Source of the DNA: Sporosarcina sp. FSL K6-2383
GTDB taxonomy: Bacteria > Bacillota > Bacilli > Bacillales_A > Planococcaceae
Direction of reading: 5' to 3'
Assembly (NCBI RefSeq): GCF_038618305.1
Contig: NZ_CP152017.1
Span: forward strand, 2,333,501 to 2,397,500
Length of the DNA: 64,000 nt
Part shown: positions 27,863 through 38,108 of the stretch, one piece after another
Layout of the letters: each line of letters opens with the position of its first letter
Position numbering within the stretch: position 1 is the first letter of the stretch
The notes under the pieces: generated by a model
Seen by the model: only the letters and a program-made list of their open reading frames with translations
Databases searched by the model: none
What the model was told of the DNA's origin: nothing
Made by a program: the position numbers and the translations under genes

Positions 27863-28831
27863 TTATTTCTCTCCACTTCGCATCGTCTCTAGAAAAAGAC
27901 CAGCACCTTTTTCTGGATCATCGACAAACATATGAGTGACAGCACCAACAAATTTGCCGTTCTGGATAACCGGGCTACCGCTCATTCCTTGTAGAATACC
28001 GCCTGTTGCAGCTAATAATTTTGGATCCGTCAACACAAAATGAAACTGGTCCTGTTCCACTTCTGTTATTCGAATCATAAATGATTGAACTTCAGTCCCT
28101 TTAATCGTTGTGAAAATTTCTGCCACGTCTTCTTTAACTTGTTCGGGATGCATAATCTCAAGTGGTTCGGCTAACACTTTCTTATGAGCACTATTCCACG
28201 CTCCGAAAATGCCATACACACCATTCGTTTGAATAGTCCCTAAAAAGTCTTCATCTTCAACAATGGTTGAAATTTTATAACCTGGAACGCCAGGAACACT
28301 TTTTTTTATCTGTCCAATTTCTGAAAGATAAATGGCTCCCGTTTCAAAAGAAGGTGGTGATTTTAATGCACTGTCGATAATCTGATGACCGAGCGCACCA
28401 TAGGTCCCATTATCTGGATCTACATACGTTAGGGTACCTGTCCCTTCCGTCCGATCTTTCAGGAATGGAAGGAGACGTTTCATTGCTTCACCATCTGCTC
28501 GGATTTGGCTTTTCTCTCCGTTTCGAAGAATGTGCAATGCGATTTCATTTTTGCTTCGTCGACTAGACAATGCTGTTTCGAAATCCGTTAACGTGCCAAT
28601 TGCAACATCATCAACTTGCTCAATTAAGTCGCCCGCCTTCAACCAATGATCTTTGCTAATCATGACATCATTTGTTATGAATACACCTGATAGCTCCATC
28701 TGAATGCCGATGGAATGTCCCATTGGAATGAGGGAACCGCCTTGTGCAAATGCGGCATTGGTATTGAACGGCATAACAAGCAACAGTACGGAAAACGACA
28801 CGGCCAACTTAAACTGTCTACTCCATCCCAT
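27863..28831 (-). CDS. spoIVB: SpoIVB serine peptidase
   Basis: Forespore-secreted S55 serine peptidase that triggers pro-sigmaK processing by cleaving SpoIVFA. It has an N-terminal signal segment (about 7-29), a PDZ domain (about 35-115) and the peptidase domain. The catalytic residues are present: His149 in YGALGHQI, Asp269 in LTDPKLL and Ser284 in GMSGSPVIQ. At 322 residues it is about 100 shorter than the B. subtilis protein; the loss is mainly the region between the membrane segment and the PDZ domain, which in this protein is almost absent. The gene is directly upstream of spo0A, the conserved order. Confidence 0.93.
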   Translation of the reverse strand: MGWSRQFKLAVSFSVLLLVMPFNTNAAFAQGGSLIPMGHSIGIQMELSGVFITNDVMISKDHWLKAGDLIEQVDDVAIGTLTDFETALSSRRSKNEIALHILRNGEKSQIRADGEAMKRLLPFLKDRTEGTGTLTYVDPDNGTYGALGHQIIDSALKSPPSFETGAIYLSEIGQIKKSVPGVPGYKISTIVEDEDFLGTIQTNGVYGIFGAWNSAHKKVLAEPLEIMHPEQVKEDVAEIFTTIKGTEVQSFMIRITEVEQDQFHFVLTDPKLLAATGGILQGMSGSPVIQNGKFVGAVTHMFVDDPEKGAGLFLETMRSGEK

Positions 28832-28933
28832 ACTTCACCTCCCCGTAATAAGATACTATTGGTATGTCCGTTCTGAGGGATGTTATGAAAGGGTAAATCA
28901 TGAAATAATGAAAAGCGTCGTTACTTAAACACG

Positions 28934-28965
28934 AAAAAAGCGCATAATAGGATATGCACTTTTTC
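28934..28965 (-). terminator. Terminator of recN
   Basis: Minus strand AAAGTGCATA and TATGCGCTTT form an imperfect stem followed by a run of six T, directly after the recN stop. Confidence 0.75.
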
Positions 28966-28968
28966 CGT

Positions 28969-30666
28969 TCATCGAAATGTTTTTTTTCGTTCTTCTGCTA
29001 AGGTTAGTAATTCTTCTGCATGTTTTAATGTAAGTGGTGTAATTTCAGCACCAGACAACATTCTTGAAAGCTCTTGGGTTCTTTCCGATTCAATGACATC
29101 ATGGATAGCTGTTCGGGTTCTGTCGTCTTCCACTTCTTTTTTAATGAGACAATGATGATCAGCCATTGCCGCAACTTGTGGTAAGTGGGAAATACATAAA
29201 ACTTGTGAATGCATTGCAATCATTGCAATTTTTTCTGCGATGGCTTGTGCTACTCTACCACTCACACCTGTATCGACTTCGTCAAAAATAAGCGAAGTAA
29301 TTCCTTGGTGTTTGGAAAAAATCGTCTTTAATGCTAATGTAATTCGTGAAAGCTCTCCGCCAGATGCTACTTTAACGAGCGGTTTCAAAGGTTCTCCAAC
29401 GTTTGTTGAAATGAGGAATCTCACATCGTCGTAACCGTTCGCATCAAAAACACCCGCTGCCTTACGTGTGATTTCTACTTTAAATGATGCTTTTTTCATA
29501 TGTAACTGTTGCAGTTGCTCCATAATTGCTTGTTGCAACCGGCTAGATACCTCATGGCGGATAATGGATAACTCAGCCGCTTCCACTTCTAAGTCCTGTA
29601 ATAATTGCACCATTTTTTCCTGTTGTTCAGCTAATCGTTCATCTCGTCCTATTAAATTTTCCAGATCATCTGCAATTTTATCACGATACAACAAAATATC
29701 CTCAATCGTTTTGCCGTATTTCCTTTTCAGTGAAATTTGGAGGGCAAGCCGATCCTCCACTGCTTCAAGCCTATTCGGATCGAATTCCATATTATCCAGT
29801 ATGCTTTTGAGTTCATGTGCAGTATCCTGTAACGAATAAAAGCTTGTCGCAACGGTTTCTGCATGTGGAATCAATGTTTTGTCGACAGAAGCTGCATCTT
29901 CAATATCACTCATAGCTGAGCCAACCCAATCAAGTGCATGCGTATCTCCGCTAATGGATAGATAGGCTGTATTTAAACGCTCATATAAACGGTTAAAATT
30001 TTGCAACTTTTGCTTTTCTGCTTCTAGTTCATCCTCTTCACCGATGACAAGTGCAGCTGCATTAATTTCTTTCAACTGGAATGAATACAAATCGATACGC
30101 TGAGCTACTTGCTGTTCGTTTTCATTAGCCGTTTCAAGCTTACGCTTCAACTTTCGATACCGTTCGTAGAGATCGGAATAATTGTCAGTCGCACGTGCTA
30201 ACTCGTCACCTGCAAAATGATTCAATAGGTGAATATGACTTCTTTCATACATAAGCTCCTGATTCTCATGTTGCCCGTGAATATCGATTAGCTGGGAACC
30301 GATTTCTCTTAAAACGGCAATGGTGACAAGCTTACCATTGACACGACAGACCGATTTACCATTGGCACTTAAATCGCGTCGCAAGATGATGTTACCATCT
30401 TCCACATCAATACCGAGCTCCGCTAATTTATCAATGACTGGATGTGCCGACTCCGCAATGGTAAACAGTCCTTCTAGCTCTGCCTTGACCGCACCATGAC
30501 GGATAAACTCGTGTGATCCTCTACCTCCTGCCAGTAGCTGAACAGCGTCAATAATAATCGATTTCCCCGCACCTGTTTCTCCCGTTAAGACAGTCAGCCC
30601 ATCTTCAAAGGTTATGTCGAGGCTTTCAATAATCGCAAAATTTTTAATGGAAATTTCACTCAACAA
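28969..30666 (-). CDS. recN: DNA repair protein RecN
   Basis: A 565-residue SMC-like ATPase active at DNA double-strand breaks. Walker A GETGAGKSI is near residue 30. Long coiled-coil arms lie about 150-370, and the signature/Walker B part is VASGGELSRITLALKTIFS and SLIFDEVDTGVSGRVAQAIA. It ends the conserved xseA-xseB-ispA-dxs-tlyA-argR-recN run. Confidence 0.96.
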   Translation of the reverse strand: MLSEISIKNFAIIESLDITFEDGLTVLTGETGAGKSIIIDAVQLLAGGRGSHEFIRHGAVKAELEGLFTIAESAHPVIDKLAELGIDVEDGNIILRRDLSANGKSVCRVNGKLVTIAVLREIGSQLIDIHGQHENQELMYERSHIHLLNHFAGDELARATDNYSDLYERYRKLKRKLETANENEQQVAQRIDLYSFQLKEINAAALVIGEEDELEAEKQKLQNFNRLYERLNTAYLSISGDTHALDWVGSAMSDIEDAASVDKTLIPHAETVATSFYSLQDTAHELKSILDNMEFDPNRLEAVEDRLALQISLKRKYGKTIEDILLYRDKIADDLENLIGRDERLAEQQEKMVQLLQDLEVEAAELSIIRHEVSSRLQQAIMEQLQQLHMKKASFKVEITRKAAGVFDANGYDDVRFLISTNVGEPLKPLVKVASGGELSRITLALKTIFSKHQGITSLIFDEVDTGVSGRVAQAIAEKIAMIAMHSQVLCISHLPQVAAMADHHCLIKKEVEDDRTRTAIHDVIESERTQELSRMLSGAEITPLTLKHAEELLTLAEERKKTFR

Positions 30667-30681
30667 TGTCAGTCACCTCTC

Positions 30682-31131
30682 TCAAAGCATGGCAAGTAAT
30701 TTTTCTTTGACAAGCATCGTCAAAGAGTCATCTCGGCAAATAATAAGACATGTATCATCACCGCAGATTGTTCCAAGCATCTCATCCCACCCTAAATGAT
30801 CAATAAGGGATCCGACGGCTTGAGCGTTTCCAGGAAGCGTTTTCAATATGATGAAATGTCCAGCTCCGTCAATGCTAACAAATGCATCTGTTAACATACG
30901 GTTGAGCTTTTGCTCCGTATTATGACTATGTACGGCAGGTAAACTGTATTTATAACGACCATCTGGTAACGGTACTTTAATAAGATGCATCTCTTTAATA
31001 TCTCGTGACACAGTCGCTTGTGTCACAGCTACTCCCGCTTCTTTTAAACTATCAACAAGCTGGTCCTGTGTTTCTACTTCAAAATTAGAAATAATATCAC
31101 GAATCCGAATATGTCTATGCCCTTTGTTCAT
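30682..31131 (-). CDS. argR: Arginine repressor/activator ArgR (AhrC)
   Basis: A 149-residue hexameric regulator of arginine synthesis and catabolism. The N-terminal winged helix contains [20 protein letters not shown] and [19 protein letters not shown]; the C-terminal oligomerisation and Arg-binding part contains [15 protein letters not shown]. The length equals B. subtilis AhrC when the ATG at 31131 is used. A longer open frame upstream runs through a palindromic repeat and is not part of the protein. Confidence 0.95.
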   Translation of the reverse strand: MNKGHRHIRIRDIISNFEVETQDQLVDSLKEAGVAVTQATVSRDIKEMHLIKVPLPDGRYKYSLPAVHSHNTEQKLNRMLTDAFVSIDGAGHFIILKTLPGNAQAVGSLIDHLGWDEMLGTICGDDTCLIICRDDSLTMLVKEKLLAML

Positions 31132-31206
31132 ACCTATCGCTCCCATACACACTAATGTTGTCTTATTTTTATACTGTACCATCGAATATTTCACACAACA
31201 AGAACC

Positions 31207-31324
31207 AAAAGCGGAGGGCGCCTGCTCAGATGCGACAGGCATAAGACGGATTGGCGAAGAGGCGGTTTTTGCCTCGTAGCCAATATGGCTTATGACCCGA
31301 GTATCTGGCGCCCGGAGTCTAGAC
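31207..31324. repeat. 118-bp nested palindromic repeat element
   Basis: The ends AAAAGCGGAGGGCGCC and GGCGCCCGGAGTCTAGAC pair imperfectly. Inside, CATAAG pairs with CTTATG, TTGGC with GCCAA, and AGGC with GCCT, so nearly the whole element can fold as one long hairpin. It lies between tlyA and argR. I remember similar AAAAGCGGAGGCGCC-type elements as multi-copy intergenic repeats in Bacillaceae; this could not be verified here. Confidence 0.75.
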
Positions 31325-31325
31325 G

Positions 31326-31350
31326 AAAAAACGCGCAAATGAATGCGCGC
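31326..31350 (-). terminator. Terminator of tlyA
   Basis: Minus strand GCGCGCATTCATTTGCGCG followed by TTTTTT: CGCGCA pairs with TGCGCG. It touches the tlyA stop codon. Confidence 0.82.
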
Positions 31351-32171
31351 TATTGCAATTTCTTGTAGGCTTCATCAATCAGCTTGTTATACGAATCGTC
31401 ATCAAAAAGAGTCGTTGGATTATCCTCAGCCGTTAGATGAAAGAGGAATTCAATATTCCCCTCTCCTCCTGTAACAGGTGAAAATGACAGACCACGCAGA
31501 CTAAATCCTTCTTGAATCGATGCATCTGCAATTTTTTTCAATACGTCGAAATGAACAGACCTTTCACGGACGACTCCTTTTTTACCGACTTTACCTTTAC
31601 CAGCTTCAAACTGTGGCTTCACCAGCGCAATGACATCTCCGCCTTGCGCAATGATACCTTTCAATGCAGGTAAAATAAGTGTTAATGAAATGAACGACAC
31701 ATCAATGGTCGCAAATTGCGGGACACCTTCGGTAAACAAATCTGGTGTCGCATGCCTGAAATTCGTTCTTTCCATCACCGTTACACGTGGATCTTGGCGT
31801 ATTTTCCAAGCTAATTGATTGTAACCAACGTCTAGTGCATAGCCATGCACCGCACCATTCTGCAATGCACAATCTGTAAAACCACCCGTAGATGACCCGA
31901 TATCAAGTACGATTTTACCTTTGACATCGACTTCGAACTGTTCCAATGCTTTCTCTAGCTTCAATCCGCCTCGGCTGACATATTTCAATGTGGAGCCTTT
32001 GACAATAAGGGGTGCATCTACCGGAATTTTTTCTCCGGGCTTAACGAGTCTTGTTTCTGCAGAAAAGACGATACCTGCCATTATTGATCGTTTAGCATGT
32101 TCTCGCGTTTCAACAAGCCCGCGTGTAACGAGCAAGACATCGACCCGCTCTTTCGGTATTCGATTTGTCAT
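31350..32171 (-). CDS. tlyA: TlyA/YqxC family rRNA methyltransferase
   Basis: A 273-residue protein with an S4 RNA-binding domain (about 5-65, [21 protein letters not shown]) and an FtsJ-like SAM methyltransferase domain ([19 protein letters not shown] as the SAM motif, catalytic Lys-Asp-Lys-Glu set spread over the fold, ALVKPQFE near the active site). TlyA of mycobacteria 2'-O-methylates 16S and 23S rRNA; the Firmicute relatives are also called haemolysin A, probably wrongly. It overlaps dxs by 4 bases. Confidence 0.92.
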   Translation of the reverse strand: MTNRIPKERVDVLLVTRGLVETREHAKRSIMAGIVFSAETRLVKPGEKIPVDAPLIVKGSTLKYVSRGGLKLEKALEQFEVDVKGKIVLDIGSSTGGFTDCALQNGAVHGYALDVGYNQLAWKIRQDPRVTVMERTNFRHATPDLFTEGVPQFATIDVSFISLTLILPALKGIIAQGGDVIALVKPQFEAGKGKVGKKGVVRERSVHFDVLKKIADASIQEGFSLRGLSFSPVTGGEGNIEFLFHLTAEDNPTTLFDDDSYNKLIDEAYKKLQ

Positions 32172-34069
32172 ACTTGTTCCCTCTTCACTGCAAACTCTTC
32201 AACAAACGTTTTTACATTATCAGCAAGATGATCTGCTGTCATACCAATTTCCGCCAACAACTCATCTACATTGCCGTGTTCAATAAACTGATCAGGAATA
32301 CCCATTCGTCGAATCGGAATATCTTTCTTACCTGTATCATGTGCATATTCTATGACTGCACTACCAAAACCACCTGCAAGGACTGCTTCTTCAACTGTCA
32401 TGATCGGTATGCCCATTGCAAAGAGTTGGTCTAACATCTGGTGATCTAACGGCTTGATAAATCGAGCATTGACTACTCTCACATGAATCCCTTGTGATGC
32501 CAACGTTTCAGCTGCCTGCAAAGCCATCGGAATTGTCGTACCAAATGTTAAAATGGCAGCATCGTCTCCAGCTCGAAGGACTTCCCATGAACCAATTGGG
32601 ATAGGTTGTAGTGTTTCGTCCATTCGGACACCAAGACCATTCCCTCTCGGATAACGCATCGCAATCGGACCACCGTTATATTCAATCGCAGTTTTCACCA
32701 TATGCTGTCCTTCATTTTCGTCTTTCGGCATCATAATGACCAAATTCGGCATATGTCTTAAGAAGGCAATATCAAAGACCCCTTGATGCGTTTCACCATC
32801 GGCACCTACAAGACCCGCACGATCAATCCCTATAAAGACATTCAAGTTCTGCCTTGCAATGTCATGGAGCATTTGATCGTATGCACGTTGTAGAAATGTC
32901 GAATAAATCGCTAAAAATGGCTTCATACCTTGAGTAGCAAGTCCAGCTGCCATCGTCGTCGCATGTTGTTCGGCTATCCCGACATCGAAGAAACGATCTG
33001 GAAATTCTGTTGCAAATGATTCGAGTTTAGAACCAACTGGCATTGCCGGTGTAATCGCAACTATACGTCGATCCTCACGCGCGATAGTCCGCACGGTTTC
33101 TGCTACCAAGCCACTCCAAGAAGGTGCAACGGATACAGATTTAACGAAATCACCCGTTTCAATCTTATACGGACCCGTGCCATGCCAAGTTCCAATCTTA
33201 TCGTCTTCAGCAGGACTGTAGCCTTTCCCTTTTTTCGTAATGACATGAAGCAAAACAGGACCATCCACTTTCTTTGCATACTGGAGCTGACGCTCTAGCT
33301 CATTGAAATCATGTCCATCTACTGGCCCCAAGTATGTAAAGCCTAACTCTTCAAAGAAGATACCTGAAACGAGTAAATACTTTAGGCTATCCTTAACACG
33401 TTCTGCCGCTGCCGCTACTTTGCCTCCGACTGCCGGGATTTTTTTCAAAATATATTCAAGTTCGTCTTTGGCATTATTGTACTTGCCTGCCGTTCTAAGT
33501 TTCCCCAATATCGTATGAAGAGCACCGACATTTGGCGCAATCGACATCTCGTTGTCGTTTAAAATAACAATCATATTTGTTTTTTTATGACCAATATGAT
33601 TCAGTGCTTCAAGCGCCATACCACCTGTTAGCGCACCATCTCCGATGACAGGTATCACGTAGTTGTTGTCACCCTTGACATCCCGCGCCGCTGCCATCCC
33701 CATCGCTGCTGATAATGATGTTGAGCTATGACCGGTTTCCCAGACATCATGCTCACTTTCATTCATTTTCGGGAAGCCGCAGAGACCTTTGAATTGTCTA
33801 AGCGAATCAAATTCGCTCGCACGTCCTGTCAAAATTTTATGGACGTATGCCTGATGCCCAACATCCCAAAGAATTTTATCAGCCGGACTATCGAATAATC
33901 GGTGAAGCATAATCGTTAACTCCACAACACCTAAATTCGGCCCGATATGACCACCCGTTACTGATAACTTCTCAATCAAAAATTCCCGAATGTCTTCTGC
34001 AAGCTCTGTCATTTGGCTCTTATTAAGCTTTTTTATAAAAGATGGACTGGTAATTTCAGTAAGACCCAT
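32168..34069 (-). CDS. dxs: 1-Deoxy-D-xylulose-5-phosphate synthase
   Basis: A 633-residue ThDP enzyme that condenses pyruvate and glyceraldehyde-3-phosphate, the first step of the MEP isoprenoid pathway. [20 protein letters not shown] near the N-terminus, the ThDP motif [18 protein letters not shown] to NDNEMSI, and [15 protein letters not shown] of the second domain are diagnostic. The length equals the B. subtilis enzyme with the ATG at 34069, preceded by GAAGGTG. It lies directly downstream of ispA, which uses the pathway's products. Confidence 0.96.
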   Translation of the reverse strand: MGLTEITSPSFIKKLNKSQMTELAEDIREFLIEKLSVTGGHIGPNLGVVELTIMLHRLFDSPADKILWDVGHQAYVHKILTGRASEFDSLRQFKGLCGFPKMNESEHDVWETGHSSTSLSAAMGMAAARDVKGDNNYVIPVIGDGALTGGMALEALNHIGHKKTNMIVILNDNEMSIAPNVGALHTILGKLRTAGKYNNAKDELEYILKKIPAVGGKVAAAAERVKDSLKYLLVSGIFFEELGFTYLGPVDGHDFNELERQLQYAKKVDGPVLLHVITKKGKGYSPAEDDKIGTWHGTGPYKIETGDFVKSVSVAPSWSGLVAETVRTIAREDRRIVAITPAMPVGSKLESFATEFPDRFFDVGIAEQHATTMAAGLATQGMKPFLAIYSTFLQRAYDQMLHDIARQNLNVFIGIDRAGLVGADGETHQGVFDIAFLRHMPNLVIMMPKDENEGQHMVKTAIEYNGGPIAMRYPRGNGLGVRMDETLQPIPIGSWEVLRAGDDAAILTFGTTIPMALQAAETLASQGIHVRVVNARFIKPLDHQMLDQLFAMGIPIMTVEEAVLAGGFGSAVIEYAHDTGKKDIPIRRMGIPDQFIEHGNVDELLAEIGMTADHLADNVKTFVEEFAVKREQV

Positions 34070-34164
34070 CACTATCACACACCTTCATAAATTGTTTACT
34101 ACTGGTTGCCGCTATGTTTAGTACTTTATATCAAAAAGGACGATTCGTACAATTTTTCGTTCCC

Positions 34165-35049
34165 TTAAGACTGCCGATTAACAATATAATCAGCGAACAA
34201 CTTAAGAAGTGGCTCATCTTTTTCAAGAAATCCAAGCGCTTCTTCTGCAAGATGATGATGCTCGGAAAGGCGTTTTCTAGCTCCCTCAAGACCTAGTAAT
34301 GATGGATACGTCGATTTATCACTGCTAATATCACTACCCGCAGTCTTGCCAAGTGCTTCGGTCGTAGACGTAATATCGAGAATATCATCTTGAATTTGGA
34401 AAGCAAGTCCAATATTCCAAGCGAAAGCCTTTAAGTTTGCCGCCTTTTCCAATTCAATCCCTGCGAGGACAGCGCCTGCCTCGATACAAAAGGATAACAA
34501 TGCACCTGTTTTATTAACATGAACAGTTTCCATTTCCATCAATGACAATGACTTATTTTCCCCTTCAACGTCTAGCATTTGACCACCAACCATGCCCGCA
34601 GCACCCGCAGCTCTTGCTAGCATTTTGACAAGCTGTAATGCATCCTTAGGTGACGTTTCTTGCAATGTTGTTAATGCCTCAAATGCCAATGTCTGCAATG
34701 CATCGCCCGCGAGAACGGCTACCGCTTCACCGTAGACTTTATGATTCGTTAATTTACCGCGCCTGTAATCATCGTCATCCATACAGGGTAGATCATCATG
34801 TATAAGCGAATACGTGTGAATCAATTCAACAGCACAAGCTACCGTTAAGGCATCAATCGATTTAACGCCTAAATCTTCAACCGCGGCAAGAACGAGTAGG
34901 GGTCGGATACGTTTTCCACCGGCACTGACCGAGTAGGACATTGAAGATTTCAACGTCTCAGACACATTTAGGGTCTCAAGTAGTTGATTCAATTGATTTT
35001 CAATAGCAGGCTGATTATTCGATATAAAATTTTGTAGTTTTTTATGCAT
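34165..35049 (-). CDS. ispA: Farnesyl diphosphate synthase
   Basis: A 294-residue trans-prenyltransferase making geranyl and farnesyl diphosphate. The first Asp-rich motif is LIHDDLPCMDDDDYRRG and the second is FQIQDDILD; GGKRIRPLL binds the allylic diphosphate. The ATG at 35049 overlaps the xseB stop by 8 bases with AAGGTGAGG upstream; the longer frame to 35103 would overlap xseB fully and is rejected. Confidence 0.95.
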   Translation of the reverse strand: MHKKLQNFISNNQPAIENQLNQLLETLNVSETLKSSMSYSVSAGGKRIRPLLVLAAVEDLGVKSIDALTVACAVELIHTYSLIHDDLPCMDDDDYRRGKLTNHKVYGEAVAVLAGDALQTLAFEALTTLQETSPKDALQLVKMLARAAGAAGMVGGQMLDVEGENKSLSLMEMETVHVNKTGALLSFCIEAGAVLAGIELEKAANLKAFAWNIGLAFQIQDDILDITSTTEALGKTAGSDISSDKSTYPSLLGLEGARKRLSEHHHLAEEALGFLEKDEPLLKLFADYIVNRQS

Positions 35050-35284
35050 GTGAATCCTCACCTTTTGTTGGATCAAACGGAGATGACTTACCATCCTCAT
35101 CAATTATAGTAATCAGTTGTTTCTCCGCATCCTGTAATTTCCCATGACAATAGCCTGACAACTCCATCCCTTGCTTGTATAAGGTAATGGCGTCCTCTAG
35201 TGGGACATCCCCTGTTTCTAACTTTTGGACGATTTCTTCTAATTGTTGCATCGCTTCTTCAAAGCGGATTGGCTCTTTCCCCAC
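35042..35284 (-). CDS. xseB: Exonuclease VII small subunit
   Basis: An 80-residue helical protein (FEEAMQQLEEIVQKLETGDV, LEDAITLYKQGMEL) that binds XseA in many copies to form exonuclease VII. It starts immediately after the xseA stop codon and overlaps ispA, so it is tightly coupled to both. Confidence 0.94.
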   Translation of the reverse strand: MGKEPIRFEEAMQQLEEIVQKLETGDVPLEDAITLYKQGMELSGYCHGKLQDAEKQLITIIDEDGKSSPFDPTKGEDSHA

Positions 35285-36640
35285 TTAACTTTCCTCCCCA
35301 TCATTCGTTGTAATCGTTTGGACGACTGCTTCCGCTGTTCCATCCTGTAGCTTTATGTGAATATTGGCTCCCACTTCTAAAGAGTTAACCGAATTAGCTA
35401 CAACTCCATCTTGATAAACAATTGAATAACCGCGCTCCATCACTTGCAGCGGATTGAGAGCCTGTAACATACGAATAGATGCTTGAAAACGCTCACTTCG
35501 GATGCGAACATCTTGTTGAACCGCCCTCGTCAGACGTTCTGTCAATATCGTCACAGTGCGATACTCTTCCTTTACACGTTTTTCCGGTGAAAAGGTGAAT
35601 AGCATCCCACTAAGTCTTTGAAGTTCGAAAGCTCTGCGCCTTGTAACATCTTGACTACTACGCAATAATCTTCCCTCAAAACTAATGAGTTTTTCGGTGA
35701 ACGGACGGTACAGTCGTTCAGGAAATTGCAGTGGATAGGACGTTTGTAAAGTCGTCAAGCGTTGACGTTCTCTTTTAATTTGATTGGATAAGGCATTATA
35801 AAGGGTACGTTTTCGGTCAAGTAATCTTTCAAACAACTCATCTCGAGCTGGCACCGCCATTTCAGCAGCTGCAGTTGGAGTTGGCGCTCTTCTATCCGAT
35901 ACAAAATCAGCGATTGTCGTGTCCGTTTCATGGCCAACTGCACTAATAATCGGAATACGACAGGAAAAAATTGCGCGCGCAACCGTTTCTTCATTAAACG
36001 CCCATAAATCCTCGATGGAACCACCGCCACGACCTACAATGAGGACGTCGATGGAACCATGTGCTTCGGCCTGCGCAATAGATTGGACGATGGAGGGCGC
36101 AGCTTGTGCGCCTTGGACGATCGCGGGAAATAAGACGATTTCAGCAAGTGGATAACGCCTTTCAATCGTTGAACAAATATCTTGAATAGCTGCACCCGAC
36201 TGTGCCGTTACGACACCGACTTTTTGTGGGAATGCAGGAAGTGGACTTTTCCAACGCGCATCGAATAAGCCTTCTGCTCCGAGGCTCTCCTTCAATTGTT
36301 GAAAGGCTAAGTATAAAGCTCCAACGCCATCTGGCTGCATGGACTGAACGTATAATTGATAATTTCCAGTCGTTTCGTAAACCGTTACATCACCTGTTAT
36401 CAGTACATTCATACCATTTTCAGGTTTGAATTTCAGCTGTGCAGCACTTGAGCGGAACATCGCTGATTGGATCCGACTTTTATCATCCTTTAAAGTGAAA
36501 TAAATATGACCACTCGGATGACTTTTGACATTCGACAGCTCCCCTTTGACGAAGACATTGCGTAAATGGGGATCTGCATCAAATTTACGTTTGATATATT
36601 TAGATAAGGCTTGTACAGATAAGTAGGGGCTACCAGTCAA
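35285..36640 (-). CDS. xseA: Exonuclease VII large subunit
   Basis: Catalytic subunit of the single-strand-specific exonuclease VII. An N-terminal OB-fold (LSVQALSKYIKRKFDADPHL, GHIYFTLKDD) is followed by the nuclease domain (GVVTAQSGAAIQDICSTIERR, IVGRGGGSIEDLWAFNEETVARAI, PIISAVGHETDTTIAD, RAPTPTAAAEMAVP) and a C-terminal coiled coil. The start is probably the TTG at 36640 after GGGAGGTGGGACTG; a GTG at 36649 lies inside this site. About 451 residues. Confidence 0.94.
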   Translation of the reverse strand: MTGSPYLSVQALSKYIKRKFDADPHLRNVFVKGELSNVKSHPSGHIYFTLKDDKSRIQSAMFRSSAAQLKFKPENGMNVLITGDVTVYETTGNYQLYVQSMQPDGVGALYLAFQQLKESLGAEGLFDARWKSPLPAFPQKVGVVTAQSGAAIQDICSTIERRYPLAEIVLFPAIVQGAQAAPSIVQSIAQAEAHGSIDVLIVGRGGGSIEDLWAFNEETVARAIFSCRIPIISAVGHETDTTIADFVSDRRAPTPTAAAEMAVPARDELFERLLDRKRTLYNALSNQIKRERQRLTTLQTSYPLQFPERLYRPFTEKLISFEGRLLRSSQDVTRRRAFELQRLSGMLFTFSPEKRVKEEYRTVTILTERLTRAVQQDVRIRSERFQASIRMLQALNPLQVMERGYSIVYQDGVVANSVNSLEVGANIHIKLQDGTAEAVVQTITTNDGEES

Positions 36641-36672
36641 CAGTCCCACCTCCCGATTTCCGACGTATAGAA

Positions 36673-36700
36673 ACGCTGTCTTTCTGATGAAAAACAGCGT
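36673..36700 (-). terminator. Hairpin between folD and xseA
   Basis: ACGCTGT and ACAGCGT form a 7-bp stem around 14 bases; the following T-run is only GTTTCT on the minus strand, so this is probably a leaky terminator. Confidence 0.5.
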
Positions 36701-36724
36701 CCGTTCATTATTTTATAGTGATTG

Positions 36725-37588
36725 TTAGCAGTTTTCTCGTGTGCAAGCTTGTTCTGCACTTTGCAATGTATTTTTCAATAACATCGTAATGGTCATTGGA
36801 CCTACTCCACCTGGTACAGGTGTAATAGCAGAAGCTACTTCTTTTGCGGATGTAAAATCGACGTCACCGCATAGTTTTCCATTTTCATCACGATTCATGC
36901 CGACATCAATGACAACAGCGCCTTCTTTAATATCGTCACCTGTAATAAATTTTGTTTTACCAATAGCTACGATTAATATATCTGCCTGTTTTGTAAAAGA
37001 AGCTAAGTCTTTTGTTTTGGAATGACAATAAGTGACAGTAGCATCACGTTGTAACAATAATTGTCCCATCGGCTTACCAACAATATTGCTTCGACCTACG
37101 ATAACAGCGTGTTTACCACTAATTTCTGTCCCCGTCCGTTCTAGGAGCTTAATGATGCCATATGGCGTGCAAGACAAATAAGCCTGCTGACCAATAATCA
37201 TTTTACCAACGTTTTCCGGATGGAATCCATCAACGTCTTTCGTAGGGTCAATGGCACGAATAACAAGGTTTTCATCAATATGTTCTGGAAGCGGGAGTTG
37301 TACAAGAATGCCATTGATGGAGTCGTCGTTATTCAATTTTGTAACATAGCCCAATAATTCTTCTTCCGTTATAGTTGCTGGGAGCTCTATCAGTTCGGAT
37401 TTCATGCCTACTTCTAAAGTAGATTTTTGCTTATTTTTTACATATGTACGAGAAGCCTGGTTATCGCCGACAAGAATGACTGCAAGACCTGGTTGGCACC
37501 CTTTGTCTTTTAACACAGTAACTCTTTCTTTGATTTCTTCTCTAATTTCTTTACCGATAGCAATACCATCAATTATTGTTCCTGTCAT
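36725..37588 (-). CDS. folD: FolD, methylene-THF dehydrogenase / methenyl-THF cyclohydrolase
   Basis: A 287-residue bifunctional one-carbon enzyme. The catalytic [13 protein letters not shown] (Tyr and Lys), [26 protein letters not shown] and the Rossmann signature [15 protein letters not shown] with [16 protein letters not shown] at the end are diagnostic. It follows nusB by 24 bases. Confidence 0.96.
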   Translation of the reverse strand: MTGTIIDGIAIGKEIREEIKERVTVLKDKGCQPGLAVILVGDNQASRTYVKNKQKSTLEVGMKSELIELPATITEEELLGYVTKLNNDDSINGILVQLPLPEHIDENLVIRAIDPTKDVDGFHPENVGKMIIGQQAYLSCTPYGIIKLLERTGTEISGKHAVIVGRSNIVGKPMGQLLLQRDATVTYCHSKTKDLASFTKQADILIVAIGKTKFITGDDIKEGAVVIDVGMNRDENGKLCGDVDFTSAKEVASAITPVPGGVGPMTITMLLKNTLQSAEQACTRENC

Positions 37589-37612
37589 ATTTGCTCCTCC
37601 AAACGACGTCGA

Positions 37613-37993
37613 TTATTTTTCCTCGAATTTCGATAGCACACCATTGACAAAACGACCTGATTTTTCATCGCCAAACGTTTTACAAAGCTCAATCGCTTCA
37701 TTCAACACAACTCGGTGCGGTACTTCTTCATTGAACAATAGCTCGTAGACGGCAAGTCGTAAAACCGTGCGCTCAATTTTAGGCAATCGATCCAATGACC
37801 AATGCTCTAATTTCTCCACCAGTGTCTGATCGATTGTTGCCTGATGCTGCATCGTGCCACGCACAAGCTGCTCGTAAAACTGATTGCCCGGCTCATCGAC
37901 AATATACGTGATTGCTTCTTCAATTGTTAGTTCCGTATTATCAAGTTGAAAAAGAGTTTGAACTGCTTTTTCCCTTGCTTCTCTTCGTTTCAT
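37613..37993 (-). CDS. nusB: Transcription antitermination factor NusB
   Basis: A 126-residue all-helical protein acting with NusE in rRNA antitermination. KRREAREKAVQTLFQLD at the N-terminus, DRLPKIERTVLRLAVYELLF and VVLNEAIELCKTFGDEKSGRF at the C-terminus match the family. GGAGGAG precedes the ATG. Confidence 0.95.
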   Translation of the reverse strand: MKRREAREKAVQTLFQLDNTELTIEEAITYIVDEPGNQFYEQLVRGTMQHQATIDQTLVEKLEHWSLDRLPKIERTVLRLAVYELLFNEEVPHRVVLNEAIELCKTFGDEKSGRFVNGVLSKFEEK

Positions 37994-38073
37994 AAATGTT
38001 CTCCTCCACTACTGTATCTCTAAGGCATTATCATAGCATAAAACCGGGTGCCCGGATACAGTAAGACAAGCTG

Positions 38074-38104
38074 AAAAGCATCATCCGATTAGGACGATGC
38101 TTTC
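38074..38104 (-). terminator. Terminator between asp23-family gene and nusB
   Basis: AAAGCATC-TCC pairs with GGA-GATGCTTT around five bases; T-run follows on the minus strand. Confidence 0.72.
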
Positions 38105-38108
38105 TAGA

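Noticed and set aside
31132..31338. N-terminal extension of ArgR through the palindromic element
   Set aside because: ArgR has its normal 149-residue length from the ATG at 31131, and the extension translates repeat DNA.
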